From assembly GCA_025453675.1 (NCBI GenBank), contig JALOPW010000009.1, positions 1 through 63,908 of the forward strand: a stretch of 63,908 nt of DNA. Direction: 5' to 3'. Below, piece after piece: positions 8,416-17,880 of the stretch. The translations under genes and the position numbers were made by a program. This DNA is from Methanolinea sp. (GTDB lineage: Archaea > Halobacteriota > Methanomicrobia > Methanomicrobiales > Methanospirillaceae). The notes beneath the pieces were generated by a model that did no database searches, was not told where the DNA came from, and saw only the letters and a list, made by a program, of their open reading frames with translations. Position 1 is the stretch's first letter; the number at the start of each line of letters is the position of its first letter.

Positions 8416-8982
8416 ATGTGCGCCGAGAAGCAGGCTCTCCGGGTCAGGGCGAGGGAGATCAGGGCCGCCATCCCCCCAGGAAAAAGAGCGGAGCTCTCCC
8501 GGGCCATCATGGATCGTCTGCTTGGGCTCCTGGACGGTGCGGACCCGGTCCTGGTCTACGTCTCCAAGCCCCCGGAAGTCGACACTGCCCCGCTCATCTC
8601 GGCCATGCTCACCCGGGGGACCGGGGTGGTGGTCCCCATCATCGAGAGGGAGCAACGGAGCCTGCGCCTCTCCTATCTCCGTGACCCTTCGCTCCTGTCT
8701 GTCAGCACGTTCTCGGTGCCTGAGCCCATCGGCCACGAGATCCCCGCGGAACCCCGCGAGATCGCGGTGGTGATCGTCCCCATGATTGCGTATGACGCTC
8801 GTGGGCACCGACTGGGGTACGGGGCCGGTTACTATGACCGATTCCTCTCCCGCCACCCCCACATACAGAAGATAGGGGTTGCCTTCTCCTGCCAGGAGGT
8901 GGAGAGCATCCCTGCCGACGAGAACGATGTCAGCATGGACTTCATCGTGACAGAGAGTGGCGTCACCCGCGTCCCCGGTTGA
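8416..8982 (+). CDS. 5-formyltetrahydrofolate cyclo-ligase family protein
   Basis: The 188-aa length is usual for the family. Motifs include the basic N-terminal helix (LRVRAREIRAAIP), the central VYVSKPPEVDT strand region and the signature D.RGHRLGYGAGYYDRFL near residues 132-150. Bacterial and eukaryotic members convert 5-formyl-THF to methenyl-THF with ATP. In methanogens the C1 carrier is usually tetrahydromethanopterin, so the physiological substrate is uncertain: a folate salvage role, a methanopterin equivalent or another small molecule. It converges on serS with 3 nt between stops. Confidence 0.85.
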   Translation: MCAEKQALRVRAREIRAAIPPGKRAELSRAIMDRLLGLLDGADPVLVYVSKPPEVDTAPLISAMLTRGTGVVVPIIEREQRSLRLSYLRDPSLLSVSTFSVPEPIGHEIPAEPREIAVVIVPMIAYDARGHRLGYGAGYYDRFLSRHPHIQKIGVAFSCQEVESIPADENDVSMDFIVTESGVTRVPG

Positions 8983-8985
8983 GTG

Positions 8986-10263
8986 TTACAGGTATTCGAT
9001 ACCGTTCATGTAGGGGCGGAGCACCGGCGGCACCATGACCTTTCCTCCCTCCTCCTGGTAATTCTCGAGTATTGCCCGGATCGTCCTCGTGGTGGCCACG
9101 GCAGTGGAATTGAGGGTGTGGGCGAAGCACTTCGACTCGAAGTCGTGCGCATCCCTGACCCGCATATGTGCCCGTACGGCCTGGTAGGAGGTGCAGTTCG
9201 AGCAGGAGACCACCTCCCGGTACGCCTCCTCCCGGGGCATCCAGACCTCGATATCGTACTTTTTGGCGGCCACGGTCCCGATATCCCCGGTGCAGATGTT
9301 GACCACGCGGTAGGGGAGGCCAAGCTGGGTATAGATATCCTCGGCGTTCGCCAGCAGTTCCTCGTGGATATCCCAGGACTCCTCCGGCCGGCAGAAGACG
9401 AACTGCTCCACCTTGTGGAACTGGTGAACCCGGAAGAGCCCTTTCGTGTCGAGGCCATGGGACCCTATCTCCCTCCTGAAGCAGGGAGAGATCCCGGCCA
9501 GCCGGAGGGGGAGGTCACGTTCCTCGAAGATCTCGTCCTGGTACATGGCTCCGATAGGGTGCTCGCTCGTGGCGATCAGGTAGGCATCGTCGCCGTCGAT
9601 CTTGTACATCACCTTCTCGAAGTCCTCGAGGTCCGTCACCCCCTCGTAGGATCGGCGATTGATCATGTAGGGAGGAATGACCGGCACAAACCCCCTCTCT
9701 GCCAGGAGGTCGATGGCAAATCGCTGCAAGGCCAGGTCGAGGAGGACAAGGTTCCCTTTCAGGAAGTAGAACCCCGCACCCGCGGCCCTGGTCGCCCGCT
9801 CGAAGTCCGCCCATCCCCTGTCGCTCGCAAGCTGCCCGTGGCTGGCAAGCGGGAACGCGAAGGTGCGGGGCGTCCCTACCCGGCGGATCTCCACGTTCTC
9901 TGTATCGTCTTTTCCGACCGGGACGCTCTCGTGAAGGATGTTCGGGAGGCGCATCTGGTAATACCTGATACGGCCTGCAATCTCCTCGAGCTCCGTTTCC
10001 ATCTCCCGGATCTTCCCTGGAAGGAGGGAGGCCTCCTCCTTGAGGGCGCCTGCGTCCCGGCCGGCCTTCCTCTCTTCGTTGATCTCCCTGGCAATGCTGT
10101 TCCGCCGCCTGCGGAACTCGTCGGTCTGCACCTTCAGGGCCCGGGAACGCCGGTCCTTCTCGAGCAGGTCATCCACCCAGGCGTACTTCTCCGAATCCCC
10201 TCGCTTCCGGAGATCATCTCTTACCGCATCCGGATGTTCACGGATGAACTTCAGGTCGAGCAT
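8986..10263 (-). CDS. serS: Seryl-tRNA synthetase (standard class II type)
   Basis: The 425-aa product has the N-terminal helical hairpin for the tRNA long arm (residues about 1-105, charged coiled coil) and a class II catalytic core. Visible motifs are TSEHPIGAMYQDEIF, the motif 2 region (CFRREIGSHGLDTKGLFRVHQF) and motif 3 near the end (ALENYQEEGGKVMVPPVLRPY-like, here beginning RAILENYQ). This is the common SerRS rather than the rare methanogen-specific form. It charges tRNA-Ser and, by misacylation, starts selenocysteine tRNA where present. The start MLDLKFIREHP at 10263 has a GGGAGAG site just upstream; the longer in-frame extension is unlikely. Confidence 0.95.
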   Translation of the reverse strand: MLDLKFIREHPDAVRDDLRKRGDSEKYAWVDDLLEKDRRSRALKVQTDEFRRRRNSIAREINEERKAGRDAGALKEEASLLPGKIREMETELEEIAGRIRYYQMRLPNILHESVPVGKDDTENVEIRRVGTPRTFAFPLASHGQLASDRGWADFERATRAAGAGFYFLKGNLVLLDLALQRFAIDLLAERGFVPVIPPYMINRRSYEGVTDLEDFEKVMYKIDGDDAYLIATSEHPIGAMYQDEIFEERDLPLRLAGISPCFRREIGSHGLDTKGLFRVHQFHKVEQFVFCRPEESWDIHEELLANAEDIYTQLGLPYRVVNICTGDIGTVAAKKYDIEVWMPREEAYREVVSCSNCTSYQAVRAHMRVRDAHDFESKCFAHTLNSTAVATTRTIRAILENYQEEGGKVMVPPVLRPYMNGIEYL

Positions 10264-10496
10264 CTTTCTCTTCTCTCCCTCTCGCCGCTGCCGGTCAGGG
10301 CTCTTCCAGGTACTTGTGCTGTGGGACTGCATTGTCTTTGCGGGTCGGATGGGTGGGGATCACGGCACGCAGGGGGGCCATCGGAGGACTCTTTTCCCCC
10401 TCGCGTATCCTTTCATCCACATATTCATCGGGATTTTCTCCCAATCCGGAAATGGTTGGGAATCCTCGTCCCCTGGGGGCACGCCACGAGTGATAG

Positions 10497-10510
10497 TTTT
10501 ATATATAATA
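10497..10510 (+). promoter_or_regulatory. Box A (TATA) for the CDC48 gene
   Basis: A 14-base AT-only tract (TTTTATATATAATA) lies 45-58 nt upstream of the ATG at 10555. Transcription would start about 25 nt downstream, giving a leader of about 20 nt. Confidence 0.6.
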
Positions 10511-10554
10511 GTTCCCTTACTTTAAGTAAATTATAAAATCCAGGAGCCATTACC

Positions 10555-12936
10555 ATGACAAACGCTGATTCCATTGAGGTGTACGTAAAAGAGGCGGCCA
10601 GGGACGATGCCGGACGGGGCATCGCCCGGCTGAGCATCGAGGCCATGCGTGCGCTCGGTGTCGTGAGCGGCGACGCGATCGAGATCCAGGGGAAGAAAAA
10701 GGCTACCGCTATCGTCTGGCCCGGCTTCTCCCAGGACACGGGGCAGGCCATCCTCAGGATAGACGGGACCGTCCGCAGCAATGCGGGGACAGGTGTCGAC
10801 GAGCGGGTGAGGGTGCGCAAGGTGGAGGTAGGGTATGCCAAGAAGGTGGTGATCAATCCCACCCAGCCCATACGCCTGCTGCAGGGAGAGCAGTACCTCT
10901 CCCGTCTGCTCCGGGGCCGGGCGGTGATGGAAGGCCAGACCGTGAGGGTGGACGTGATCGGAAACCCCCTCACCCTGGTCATCACCAAGGTCAGCCCAAA
11001 GGGCGTGGCAATCGTCACCGAGGACACCCAGATCGAACTCAAGGAGACCCCCTACGAGCCTGAGGAGAAGAAGAAGGGCGAGACCGCGGATGTCCATTAC
11101 GAGGATATCGGGGGCCTCTCGAGGGAACTCGAGATGGTGCGGGAGATGATCGAGCTGCCGCTCCGCCACCCCGAGCTCTTCGAGCGCCTGGGGATCGAGC
11201 CCCCGAAGGGGGTTCTCCTCTACGGGCCTCCGGGGACTGGAAAGACCCTGATCGCGAAGGCGGTGGCAAACGAGGTGGATGCCCACTTCATCTCCATCTC
11301 GGGCCCCGAGATCATGAGCAAGTACTACGGGGAGAGCGAGGGGAAGTTGCGGGAGGTCTTTGACGAGGCCCAGGAGAACGCCCCGGCCATCATCTTCATC
11401 GACGAGATCGACTCCATCGCACCGAAGCGGGAGGACACCAAGGGTGAGGTGGAACGCCGGGTGGTGGCCCAGCTCCTCTCCCTGATGGACGGGCTCAAGT
11501 CCAGGGGGCAGGTGGTCGTCATCGCCGCCACCAATCTCCCTGACGCCATCGACCCTGCGCTGCGCCGCGGAGGCCGCTTCGACCGGGAGATCGAGATAGG
11601 TATCCCGGACCGGAAGGGAAGGATGGAGATCTTCCAGGTCCACTCCCGGGGAGTACCCCTGGCCGAGGGTGTCAAACTGGAGAACTACGCAGATACCACC
11701 CACGGTTTTGTAGGGGCGGACATCGCGCTCCTTGTCAAGGAAGCGGCCATGCATGCACTCCGGAAGATACTCCCCAAACTCGACCTGGATAAAGAGATCC
11801 CGGCAGAACTCCTGGACGAGCTGAAGGTTACCAACCAGGACTTTGACGAGGCACGCAGGCACGTGGAGCCGAGCGCCATGCGGGAGGTGCTTGTCGAGGT
11901 CCCGGACGTGACCTGGGAGGACGTCGGAGGTCTCGAGGAGGTGAAGCAGGAGCTCCGGGAGGCCGTGGAATGGCCGCTCCGCTACCCCCAGGTCTTTGCA
12001 AAACTCGCCACCAAGCCCCCGAAGGGCATCCTCCTCTTCGGGCCTCCGGGGACCGGGAAGACCATGCTCGCGAAGGCGGTGGCAAACGAGAGCGAGTGCA
12101 ACTTCATCTCGGTGAAGGGGCCGGAACTCCTCTCCAAGTGGGTGGGAGAGTCCGAGAAAGGGGTGCGGGAGATCTTCCGCAAGGCCCGGCAGGCCTCCCC
12201 TGCCATCATCTTCTTCGACGAAGTGGACGCCCTGGTGCCCAGGAGGGGAACCTACATGGGCTCATCGCATGTCACCGAGAGCGTGGTCAGCCAGATCCTC
12301 ACCGAGCTCGACGGCCTCGAAGAACTGAAAGACGTGACCGTGATCGGGGCAACCAACCGGCCCGACATGCTGGATCCTGCCCTGATGCGTCCCGGGAGGA
12401 TAGAACGGCATATCTATGTCCCGCCCCCTGACAAAGAGAGCAGGAAGAAGATATTCGAGGTCTACCTCAAAGATGCACAGGCCATCCTCACCGGGGACGT
12501 GGAAGTCGACGACCTGGTGGCTGCAACCGAGGGTTACGTGGGTGCAGATATCGAGGCGCTTGTCCGGGAGGCGAAACTTGGGGCCATGCGTGAGTTCATC
12601 ACCGTCATGGCCGGAAAGAGCGAGCAGGAGATGGCCGACGCCGTGGTGAACGTGCGCATCACCCGGGCGCACTTTGACGAGGCGGCAAAAAAGGTCAAGG
12701 GCTCGATGGACCGCGAGTCCCTTGAGAGCGCCGAGCGCCAGTCATGGGAGCTCCTCTACAATCAGGAGCAGCGGACCATTCTTGAGAACGCGGTCGCCGC
12801 CCTGAAGCAGGCAGAATTCCGCAAGGAGAAGGATCACGACACCGATACCCTCCGGGAACAGACATTCCGGAGGAGCAAGGACTGGAAGGAGATCACGCGG
12901 CTGACCCAGCGGCTGGAGGAGGAACTCCAGGCCTGA
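10555..12936 (+). CDS. cdc48: CDC48/VCP-type AAA ATPase (VAT)
   Basis: The 793-aa product has an N-terminal substrate-recognition domain (double-psi barrel plus alpha/beta subdomain, about residues 1-180) and two AAA modules. Walker A GPPGTGKT occurs at residues 224-231 and 496-503. Each is followed by a Walker B ([20 protein letters not shown]), a sensor 1 Asn and arginine fingers ([17 protein letters not shown]). The archaeal enzyme is a hexameric unfoldase that feeds proteins to the proteasome and remodels complexes. The length matches the family. It is followed directly by an Hsp20-like gene, which suggests a protein-quality-control operon. Confidence 0.97.
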   Translation: MTNADSIEVYVKEAARDDAGRGIARLSIEAMRALGVVSGDAIEIQGKKKATAIVWPGFSQDTGQAILRIDGTVRSNAGTGVDERVRVRKVEVGYAKKVVINPTQPIRLLQGEQYLSRLLRGRAVMEGQTVRVDVIGNPLTLVITKVSPKGVAIVTEDTQIELKETPYEPEEKKKGETADVHYEDIGGLSRELEMVREMIELPLRHPELFERLGIEPPKGVLLYGPPGTGKTLIAKAVANEVDAHFISISGPEIMSKYYGESEGKLREVFDEAQENAPAIIFIDEIDSIAPKREDTKGEVERRVVAQLLSLMDGLKSRGQVVVIAATNLPDAIDPALRRGGRFDREIEIGIPDRKGRMEIFQVHSRGVPLAEGVKLENYADTTHGFVGADIALLVKEAAMHALRKILPKLDLDKEIPAELLDELKVTNQDFDEARRHVEPSAMREVLVEVPDVTWEDVGGLEEVKQELREAVEWPLRYPQVFAKLATKPPKGILLFGPPGTGKTMLAKAVANESECNFISVKGPELLSKWVGESEKGVREIFRKARQASPAIIFFDEVDALVPRRGTYMGSSHVTESVVSQILTELDGLEELKDVTVIGATNRPDMLDPALMRPGRIERHIYVPPPDKESRKKIFEVYLKDAQAILTGDVEVDDLVAATEGYVGADIEALVREAKLGAMREFITVMAGKSEQEMADAVVNVRITRAHFDEAAKKVKGSMDRESLESAERQSWELLYNQEQRTILENAVAALKQAEFRKEKDHDTDTLREQTFRRSKDWKEITRLTQRLEEELQA

Positions 12937-13416
12937 ATGGGCATATTGCCCGTGTCAGTCCGGATTGAGTTGAAAATGACCGAAAAACCAGAAGACGCCC
13001 GGAAGACACTCGAAGAGATGCTGCGCCACCTGATGCAGTCTGCCCTGAGCGGGGAGGCCCACCCACTCTTCATCGGGATGAAGATCATCCTCCCGCCTGG
13101 TGGGGACAACCCCCACCCCCCGCAGAAGATCCGGGGTGACTCCACCGAGCCCTCCATCGAGGTGCACCATATTGGCAGGAGGGTGATGCTGGTCACGGAG
13201 ATGCCGGGCATGACCCCCGAGAACATCCAGGTGATGTTCCGGGGTGACCGGGTCTTCATATGGGCCAGGGACCAGGAGCGGCACTACCAGAGCAGTGCGG
13301 CGGTCCCACCGGCACAGAAGGGATCAGAGGAGATCTCTTTCCGCCACGGGGTCCTGGAGGTCTCCTACCTCCCGGCTCCTGATGAGAAACCAGAAGACCC
13401 GTCCACTCCCTGTTGA
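12937..13416 (+). CDS. Hsp20/alpha-crystallin-family small heat shock protein
   Basis: The 159-aa frame starts at an ATG directly after the cdc48 stop; an in-frame ATG at 12976 (MTEKPEDARK) is a possible alternative, and neither has an ideal ribosome site. The C-terminal half is an alpha-crystallin-like beta sandwich: PSIEVHHIGRRVMLVTEMPGMTPENIQVMFRGDRVFIWA, then EEISFRHGVLEVSYL. Such proteins hold unfolding proteins as oligomers. The usual C-terminal I-x-I motif is not obvious, so oligomerisation could differ. Tight linkage to cdc48 supports a role in protein quality control. Confidence 0.85.
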   Translation: MGILPVSVRIELKMTEKPEDARKTLEEMLRHLMQSALSGEAHPLFIGMKIILPPGGDNPHPPQKIRGDSTEPSIEVHHIGRRVMLVTEMPGMTPENIQVMFRGDRVFIWARDQERHYQSSAAVPPAQKGSEEISFRHGVLEVSYLPAPDEKPEDPSTPC

Positions 13417-13447
13417 CACTCCCTGTTGATCGGGAGAGAATACCCCA

Positions 13448-13455
13448 TTTTTTTT
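13448..13455 (+). terminator. T8 run after hsp20
   Basis: Eight consecutive T lie 32 nt after the hsp20 stop, just before the promoter of the next gene. Confidence 0.5.
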
Positions 13456-13467
13456 AAAAACCCACAG

Positions 13468-13476
13468 TTTTTTATC
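13468..13476 (+). promoter_or_regulatory. Box A for the FBP aldolase/phosphatase gene
   Basis: A TTTTTTATC-type box lies 45-53 nt before the ATG at 13521; a TTGAGGAT ribosome binding site follows about 7 nt before the start. Confidence 0.5.
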
Positions 13477-13520
13477 TCCCGTATCTATTAGTATGTAAGA
13501 ATGTAGTTGAGGATATCCAC

Positions 13521-14618
13521 ATGCCAAAGACCACGATTTCCCTGATAAAAGCAGATATCGGGAGCTTTCCGGGCCACTCCCGGACTCACCCGCTGCTCCT
13601 GGAGAAGGCGGCGAAGATGCTCAAGGAGCAGGAGGGCACGCTCCTGATCGACTCCTTCGTGACCCACTGCGGTGATGACATGGAGCTGATCATGACCCAT
13701 ACCAGGGGAGAGGATGACGCCGAGATCCACGCCCTCTCCTGGAAGGTGTTCATGGAGTGTGCAAAGGTAGCGAAGGAGATGAAACTCTATGGTGCAGGCC
13801 AGGATCTCCTCTCCGATGCCTTCTCCGGGAACGTGAAGGGGATGGGGCCGGGCGTGGCAGAGATGGAGTTTGAGGAGCGCGGGTCGGACCCGGTCCTCCT
13901 CTTCATGGCCGACAAGACCGAGCCCGGGGCATGGAACTTCTACCTCTACAAAATGTTCGCCGATCCCTTCAACACCGCGGGGCTTGTCATCGACCCGCAG
14001 ATGCACGAGGGGTTCATCTTCGAGGTCCATGATGTGATTGAGAAGCGAAAGATAGAGTTCCGCACCCCTGAGGAGAGCTACAGCCTGCTCGCCTACATCG
14101 GGGCTCCCTCCCGGTACGTGATCAAGTATGTCAGGCGGAAAGACGGCCTCATCGCCGCATCGACCAGTACCCAGCGGCTCTCCCTCATCGCCGGGAAGTA
14201 CGTGGGGAAAGACGACCCGGTCATGATCGTGCGGGGCCAGAGCGGCCTCCCCGCGGTGGGAGAGATCATCGAACCGTTCAGCATCCCCCTCATCGTGGCA
14301 GGCTGGATGCGGGGCTCGCACCACGGGCCCTTCATGCCGGTGGGACTCCCGGACGCAAACTGTACCCGGTTCGACGGCCCGCCCCGGGTGATATGCCTCG
14401 GGTTCCAGGTCTGCAACGGGAAACTCATCGGCCCGGCCGACATGTTCGACGACCCTGCCTATGACCGGGTCAGGTCCCGCTGCAACGAACTCGCAGACAT
14501 CCTGCGGGCCCACGGCCCCTTCGAGCCCCACCGGCTCTCCCTGTCCGAGATGGAGTATACCACACTTCCGGCCGTAGAGAAGGCTCTGAAAGGCCGTTGG
14601 GTGCCTATCAAGGAATAA
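13521..14618 (+). CDS. fbp: Bifunctional fructose-1,6-bisphosphate aldolase/phosphatase (class V FBPase)
   Basis: The 365-aa product matches the archaeal FBPA/P family from end to end. Visible elements are the N-terminal metal-binding start (ISLIKADIGSFPGHSRTHP), HCGDDMELIMTH, the ADKTEPGAWNFYLYKMFADPFNTAGL segment with the lid residues, and GSHHGPFMPV with DGPPR near the C-terminus. The enzyme condenses DHAP and glyceraldehyde-3-phosphate and then removes the 1-phosphate, a single-enzyme gluconeogenic step in the cytoplasm. It has its own promoter and is followed by an LSm gene. Confidence 0.96.
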   Translation: MPKTTISLIKADIGSFPGHSRTHPLLLEKAAKMLKEQEGTLLIDSFVTHCGDDMELIMTHTRGEDDAEIHALSWKVFMECAKVAKEMKLYGAGQDLLSDAFSGNVKGMGPGVAEMEFEERGSDPVLLFMADKTEPGAWNFYLYKMFADPFNTAGLVIDPQMHEGFIFEVHDVIEKRKIEFRTPEESYSLLAYIGAPSRYVIKYVRRKDGLIAASTSTQRLSLIAGKYVGKDDPVMIVRGQSGLPAVGEIIEPFSIPLIVAGWMRGSHHGPFMPVGLPDANCTRFDGPPRVICLGFQVCNGKLIGPADMFDDPAYDRVRSRCNELADILRAHGPFEPHRLSLSEMEYTTLPAVEKALKGRWVPIKE

Positions 14619-14662
14619 CTCCCCCCTTCATACCAACAGTTCCAGGTGCCGGGCTGAAAACC

Positions 14663-14670
14663 AATAAATA
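14663..14670 (+). promoter_or_regulatory. Box A for the LSm gene
   Basis: AATAAATA lies 25-32 nt before the ATG at 14695, so the leader would be very short. An AGAGG sits immediately before the start. Confidence 0.5.
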
Positions 14671-14694
14671 CCGGCACCCCCCAATAAGAGGCAG

Positions 14695-14931
14695 ATGGTG
14701 AACGGTATCGTATTACCTATAAAAAAGGTCTTTTCTCTGGTGGATTCAAGAGTCACGGTGGAGATCAAAGACGATCAGCGCAAGCTCCAGGGACGCCTGG
14801 TGGCAGTGGATGAGTACCTGAACATACACATGGAAGACACCAGCGAGTATGTCAACAACCAGCGGGGCCGCACCCTCGGGACTGTCGTCATCCGGGGCAA
14901 CAATATCCTCTCCATACAACCCAATATCTGA
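14695..14931 (+). CDS. LSm/Sm-like archaeal RNA-binding protein
   Basis: The 78-aa length is normal for archaeal LSm proteins. Sm1 is visible as VTVEIKDDQRKLQGRLVAVDEYLNIHMEDTSEY (residues about 20-52) and Sm2 as TLGTVVIRGNNILSI (about 61-75). Archaeal LSm proteins form heptameric rings that bind U-rich RNA and associate with RNase P RNA and small RNAs. The next gene, a winged-helix regulator, starts 12 nt after the stop, so the two are likely one transcript. Confidence 0.93.
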   Translation: MVNGIVLPIKKVFSLVDSRVTVEIKDDQRKLQGRLVAVDEYLNIHMEDTSEYVNNQRGRTLGTVVIRGNNILSIQPNI

Positions 14932-14943
14932 GATACCAGGCCT

Positions 14944-15285
14944 ATGACCCAGACCCCTGAGGACGCACTCAAAGTGATCCAGTCGCACCCTGAAGGAGTC
15001 CTGCAGAGCGAACTGTGGAAGATCCTGGATGTCGACAGCCGCAAGTGCTCCCGCCTGGTCAAGAAACTGCTTGACTCAGGGATGATCGACCGGGTGGAAT
15101 TCAGGAAGGATGGGATCAAGACCTTTGTCCTGAAGGCCAGCCGCCGTCCCGTGGAGCCTGTCCTGATCCTCGCAGGGGAGGAACTGATCCCCTGTATCGG
15201 CTGTGACCAGGAGTGCCACATCGAAGAGTGCGCAAAACTCCTGGACTGGATGTACCAGCTGGCCATCAGCGATGTGGACCAGTAA
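14944..15285 (+). CDS. Winged-helix regulator with a C-terminal four-Cys site
   Basis: The 113-aa product has a winged helix at residues about 5-65 (HPEGVLQSELWKILDVDSRKCSRLVKKLLDSGMIDRV with a following wing). A short tail holds Cys84, Cys87, Cys91 and Cys96 (CIGCDQEC...EC) plus His92. The four Cys look able to bind zinc or an iron-sulfur cluster, so redox or metal control of DNA binding is possible. I recall similar archaeal MarR/Lrp-like proteins, but no target is known to me. A T6 run lies 8 nt after the stop. Confidence 0.8.
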   Translation: MTQTPEDALKVIQSHPEGVLQSELWKILDVDSRKCSRLVKKLLDSGMIDRVEFRKDGIKTFVLKASRRPVEPVLILAGEELIPCIGCDQECHIEECAKLLDWMYQLAISDVDQ

Positions 15286-15293
15286 AGGTCGCG

Positions 15294-15299
15294 TTTTTT
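15294..15299 (+). terminator. T-run terminator after the Cys-containing regulator
   Basis: Six T follow the stop codon at a distance of 8 nt. Confidence 0.45.
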
Positions 15300-15311
15300 A
15301 TAATAGTGGCG

Positions 15312-15384
15312 GCACGGGGAGAATCCCCCTCCGGGCCTCCCCCTGCGTATTCCCCGCAGTAGGGGGCGATTCGCCCCCTACTGC
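15312..15384. repeat. GC-rich 3'-end repeat (diverged relative) with a perfect 14-bp inverted repeat
   Basis: The stretch contains CCCCTCCGGGCCTCCCC, as in the repeat at 27937-28400, and then a perfect inverted repeat at 15356-15384: two 14-base arms (GCAGTAGGGGGCGA and its complement) around a single base. It ends exactly next to the thiC stop, between two convergent genes, so it may end both transcripts. Confidence 0.65.
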
Positions 15385-16659
15385 TCAAAAACTGAAGTGA
15401 CGGTTCACGATCTTCAGGGCGCAGTAATCGCCGCACATGGTGCAGGCATCGGCATCGGCCGGCATCCTCTCGTCCCGGATTTTCTTTGCCCTCGCCGGGT
15501 TCATGGCAATCTGGAACTGCCGCTCCCAGTCCAGGTCCCGGCGTGCATGCCCCATCTCGAGGTCCGCGTCCCGCTTCTTCAGTTTGATCATGTCCCCGAC
15601 ATGGGCTGCTATCCGCGAACTGATCACTCCCTCGAAGACCTCCTCGGGGGTGGGGAGGGCCAGGTGCTCTGCGGGGGTGACGTAACAGATGAAATCAGCG
15701 CCATAGGACGAAGAGAGGGCGGCGCCGATGGCGGCGACCCGGTCGTCGTAACCGGGGGCGATATCGGTCACAAGCGGCCCGAGCATGTAGAATGGCTTGC
15801 GGTTGCTCACCCGCTTCTGCAGGATCACGTTCGCCTGGATCTCGTCGATGGGGACGTGACCGGGTCCTTCCACTATCACCTGCACCCCCTCGGCATGGGC
15901 CTTGTCTGCCAGCTCCGAGTTGATGAGGAGCTCCTGTATCTGGGCCCGGTCGGTCGCGTCGTGGACTGCACCTGCCCGCATCCCGTTGCCCATCGAGAGC
16001 GTCACCTCGTGCTCTTTCATGATCTCCATGAGGTAGTCGAACTCCGAGTACAGGGGGTTCTCCTTCTGGTTGTGCAACATCCAGGCGGTCATGAATGCGC
16101 CGCCACGCGAGACCAGCCCGCCGTGGCGTCCCTGGTTCTGGAGGCGCTTGACGGTCTCCCAGTTTATTCCGGTGTGGATGGCCATGAAGTTGGTACCGAG
16201 TTTCGCCTGCTCCGCAGTAATGCGGAAGAGGTCGTCCTCTTTCATGTGCACGACCGCCCCGTCTTTTCTGGCAGCCTCGATAAAAGCCTGGTAGAGGGGG
16301 ACGCTTCCGACCGACAGCGTGGTGGCCGCGACCACCCTCTTTCGGATCTCCACGAAGTCCCCACCGGTGGAGAGCTCCATGAGGGTATCCGCCCCGGCGA
16401 GCTCTGCCTGGCGGGCTTTCTCAATCTCCATATCGATATCCACGATATCTGAAGAGGTCCCGATCGAGGCGTTCACCTTGGTGCGCAACCCCTCGCCGAT
16501 CCCGCAGATCTTCACGTCCCTGTAAGGGGAGACCGGGATCACGATATGGCCGCCGGCAAGCCCCCTCCGGACGAACTCCTCGGTTACCCCTTCCTGCCGG
16601 GCTACCAGCTTCATCTCTTCGGTGATGATGCCGGCCCTGGCGTCGTCAACTAGGCTCAT
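15385..16659 (-). CDS. thiC: Phosphomethylpyrimidine synthase ThiC
   Basis: The 424-aa product is the radical-SAM-type enzyme that rearranges aminoimidazole ribotide into HMP phosphate for thiamine. It shows the conserved core ([39 protein letters not shown]-like, [24 protein letters not shown]) and the C-terminal cluster site CTMCGDYC, which in archaeal members replaces the bacterial spacing. The start at 16659 ([10 protein letters not shown]) is chosen by homology; no Shine-Dalgarno is seen, but TTTATCTTG at about 16681-16689 fits a leaderless transcript. thiD lies 40 kb away in this window. Confidence 0.95.
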   Translation of the reverse strand: MSLVDDARAGIITEEMKLVARQEGVTEEFVRRGLAGGHIVIPVSPYRDVKICGIGEGLRTKVNASIGTSSDIVDIDMEIEKARQAELAGADTLMELSTGGDFVEIRKRVVAATTLSVGSVPLYQAFIEAARKDGAVVHMKEDDLFRITAEQAKLGTNFMAIHTGINWETVKRLQNQGRHGGLVSRGGAFMTAWMLHNQKENPLYSEFDYLMEIMKEHEVTLSMGNGMRAGAVHDATDRAQIQELLINSELADKAHAEGVQVIVEGPGHVPIDEIQANVILQKRVSNRKPFYMLGPLVTDIAPGYDDRVAAIGAALSSSYGADFICYVTPAEHLALPTPEEVFEGVISSRIAAHVGDMIKLKKRDADLEMGHARRDLDWERQFQIAMNPARAKKIRDERMPADADACTMCGDYCALKIVNRHFSF

Positions 16660-17037
16660 GGATACACGTGTGAGGAAAGACAAGATAAAGGGTTGTTTTT
16701 CCAAATCAAGACTAAATTTTGATTGTTCTCTTATCAAGTAAAGTTGAATTGCGTTGTGGCAACTTCAATTGTAAATTGGGCGCTGGCAGGGAGTGGGATG
16801 GGATGGAAGAGGTATACCTGGACGCAGGAGCAGCAGGAGATAGTTACATGCCCGCGCTGACGGATGAGAGGGAGCGCGGTTTCTGTGAAATAATTCCAGG
16901 GAAGAATCGAGCTCTTCGACTTTCGGGATGCACCGGCTGCACGGGCATCAGGCTTTGGTGAATCGCACTCTCAGGCGTGTCCTCTCTCGCCAAATTCCAT
17001 ACATTCAAGAAACTGCCGGGACTATAGGTATTGCACG
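16660..17037. other. Intergenic region between thiC and the radical SAM operon
   Basis: These 378 bases hold the thiC promoter (TTTATCTTG on the minus strand near 16685) and an ACTATAGG box just before the GTG at 17038. No RNA gene or riboswitch-like structure could be recognised; the short open frames have no family character. Confidence 0.4.
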
Positions 17038-17880
17038 GTGATCCGGGTGCAGGTGAATTTTGGCGGATTTGTGGACCTGAGCACGATCGACTGGCCGGGG
17101 AGGGCGGTATGCACGGTATTCCTCCGCGGCTGCCCGCTCCGCTGCTCTTACTGCCACAATGCCGCCATCCAGGCAGGGAGCGACATGCGGGAGATAGACG
17201 AGGTGATCGCAAGGATAGAGACCGCCCGCCCGCTCATATCAGGGGTGATCTTCTCCGGCGGCGAACCCACCATGCAGAGAGCACCGCTCCTCGTGCTTGC
17301 CCGGGCCGCGAAGGAGCGTGGGCTCCTCGTCGGTATCCAGACCAACGGATACTTCCCTGACACCCTTGAAGCGCTGATCAGTGAAGGGGTGGTAGACCGC
17401 GTGGCCCTTGATTACAAGAGCCGGTGGGAAGGCTTCGCCAAGCGCTGGGAAGGGTATGCAAACGTCTGCACAGAGGACTATACTGTCCAGGTGCGGCGAT
17501 CCATGGCGTTATGCCAGGAGGCGCATCTTTCGGGGCGGCTCTCTGACTACGAGGTGGTGCTGACCATCTTCTGGGGGAACGAGAAGGAGATCCTGGCAAT
17601 CGAGAAGGAACTGCCCAGGGGGACGATTGTACTTCAGCAGGGGGTGCACAAGCGGTTCTGGAAGGACTGGGCCCTCTCAAAGGAAGTGAACGGGAAAGCA
17701 TACCGCTCGGACGAAGAAGTGAAGGGTGAGCGTGCCCCTCTCACCTTCGGGGAACTGGCTGCACTCGGCGCGAAGATGGTCAGAGTGGGCAGGACGATCA
17801 AGATACGCACCAGGGACCGCGGGGAGGTGATCTATGAAGGTGATCGGGGTCGTTGGGTTGCCTGCCAGCGGCAAGGGTGA
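17038..17880 (+). CDS. Radical SAM protein, anaerobic RNR-activating-protein type
   Basis: The 280-aa product has a radical SAM cluster site C32-P-L-R-C36-S-Y-C39, followed by FSGGEPTMQ and QTNGYFP. The N-terminus (VNFGGFVDLSTIDWPGRAVCTVFLRGC) is that of the NrdG-like activase group, which generate glycyl radicals on anaerobic ribonucleotide reductase. The substrate here is unproven because no reductase gene is adjacent. The start is a GTG at 17038; GTGs at 17047 and 17053 are alternatives and no clear ribosome site is present. It overlaps the next gene by 47 nt and begins a four-gene operon. Confidence 0.85.
   Translation: MIRVQVNFGGFVDLSTIDWPGRAVCTVFLRGCPLRCSYCHNAAIQAGSDMREIDEVIARIETARPLISGVIFSGGEPTMQRAPLLVLARAAKERGLLVGIQTNGYFPDTLEALISEGVVDRVALDYKSRWEGFAKRWEGYANVCTEDYTVQVRRSMALCQEAHLSGRLSDYEVVLTIFWGNEKEILAIEKELPRGTIVLQQGVHKRFWKDWALSKEVNGKAYRSDEEVKGERAPLTFGELAALGAKMVRVGRTIKIRTRDRGEVIYEGDRGRWVACQRQG

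Noticed and set aside
8983-10536. Long plus-strand open frame of 517 codons
   Set aside because: It lies antisense to serS, whose product is recognised along its full length; the frame is a shadow of GC-rich coding DNA.
16660-17037. TPP riboswitch upstream of thiC
   Set aside because: The thi-box elements could not be seen, and the thiC start looks leaderless.
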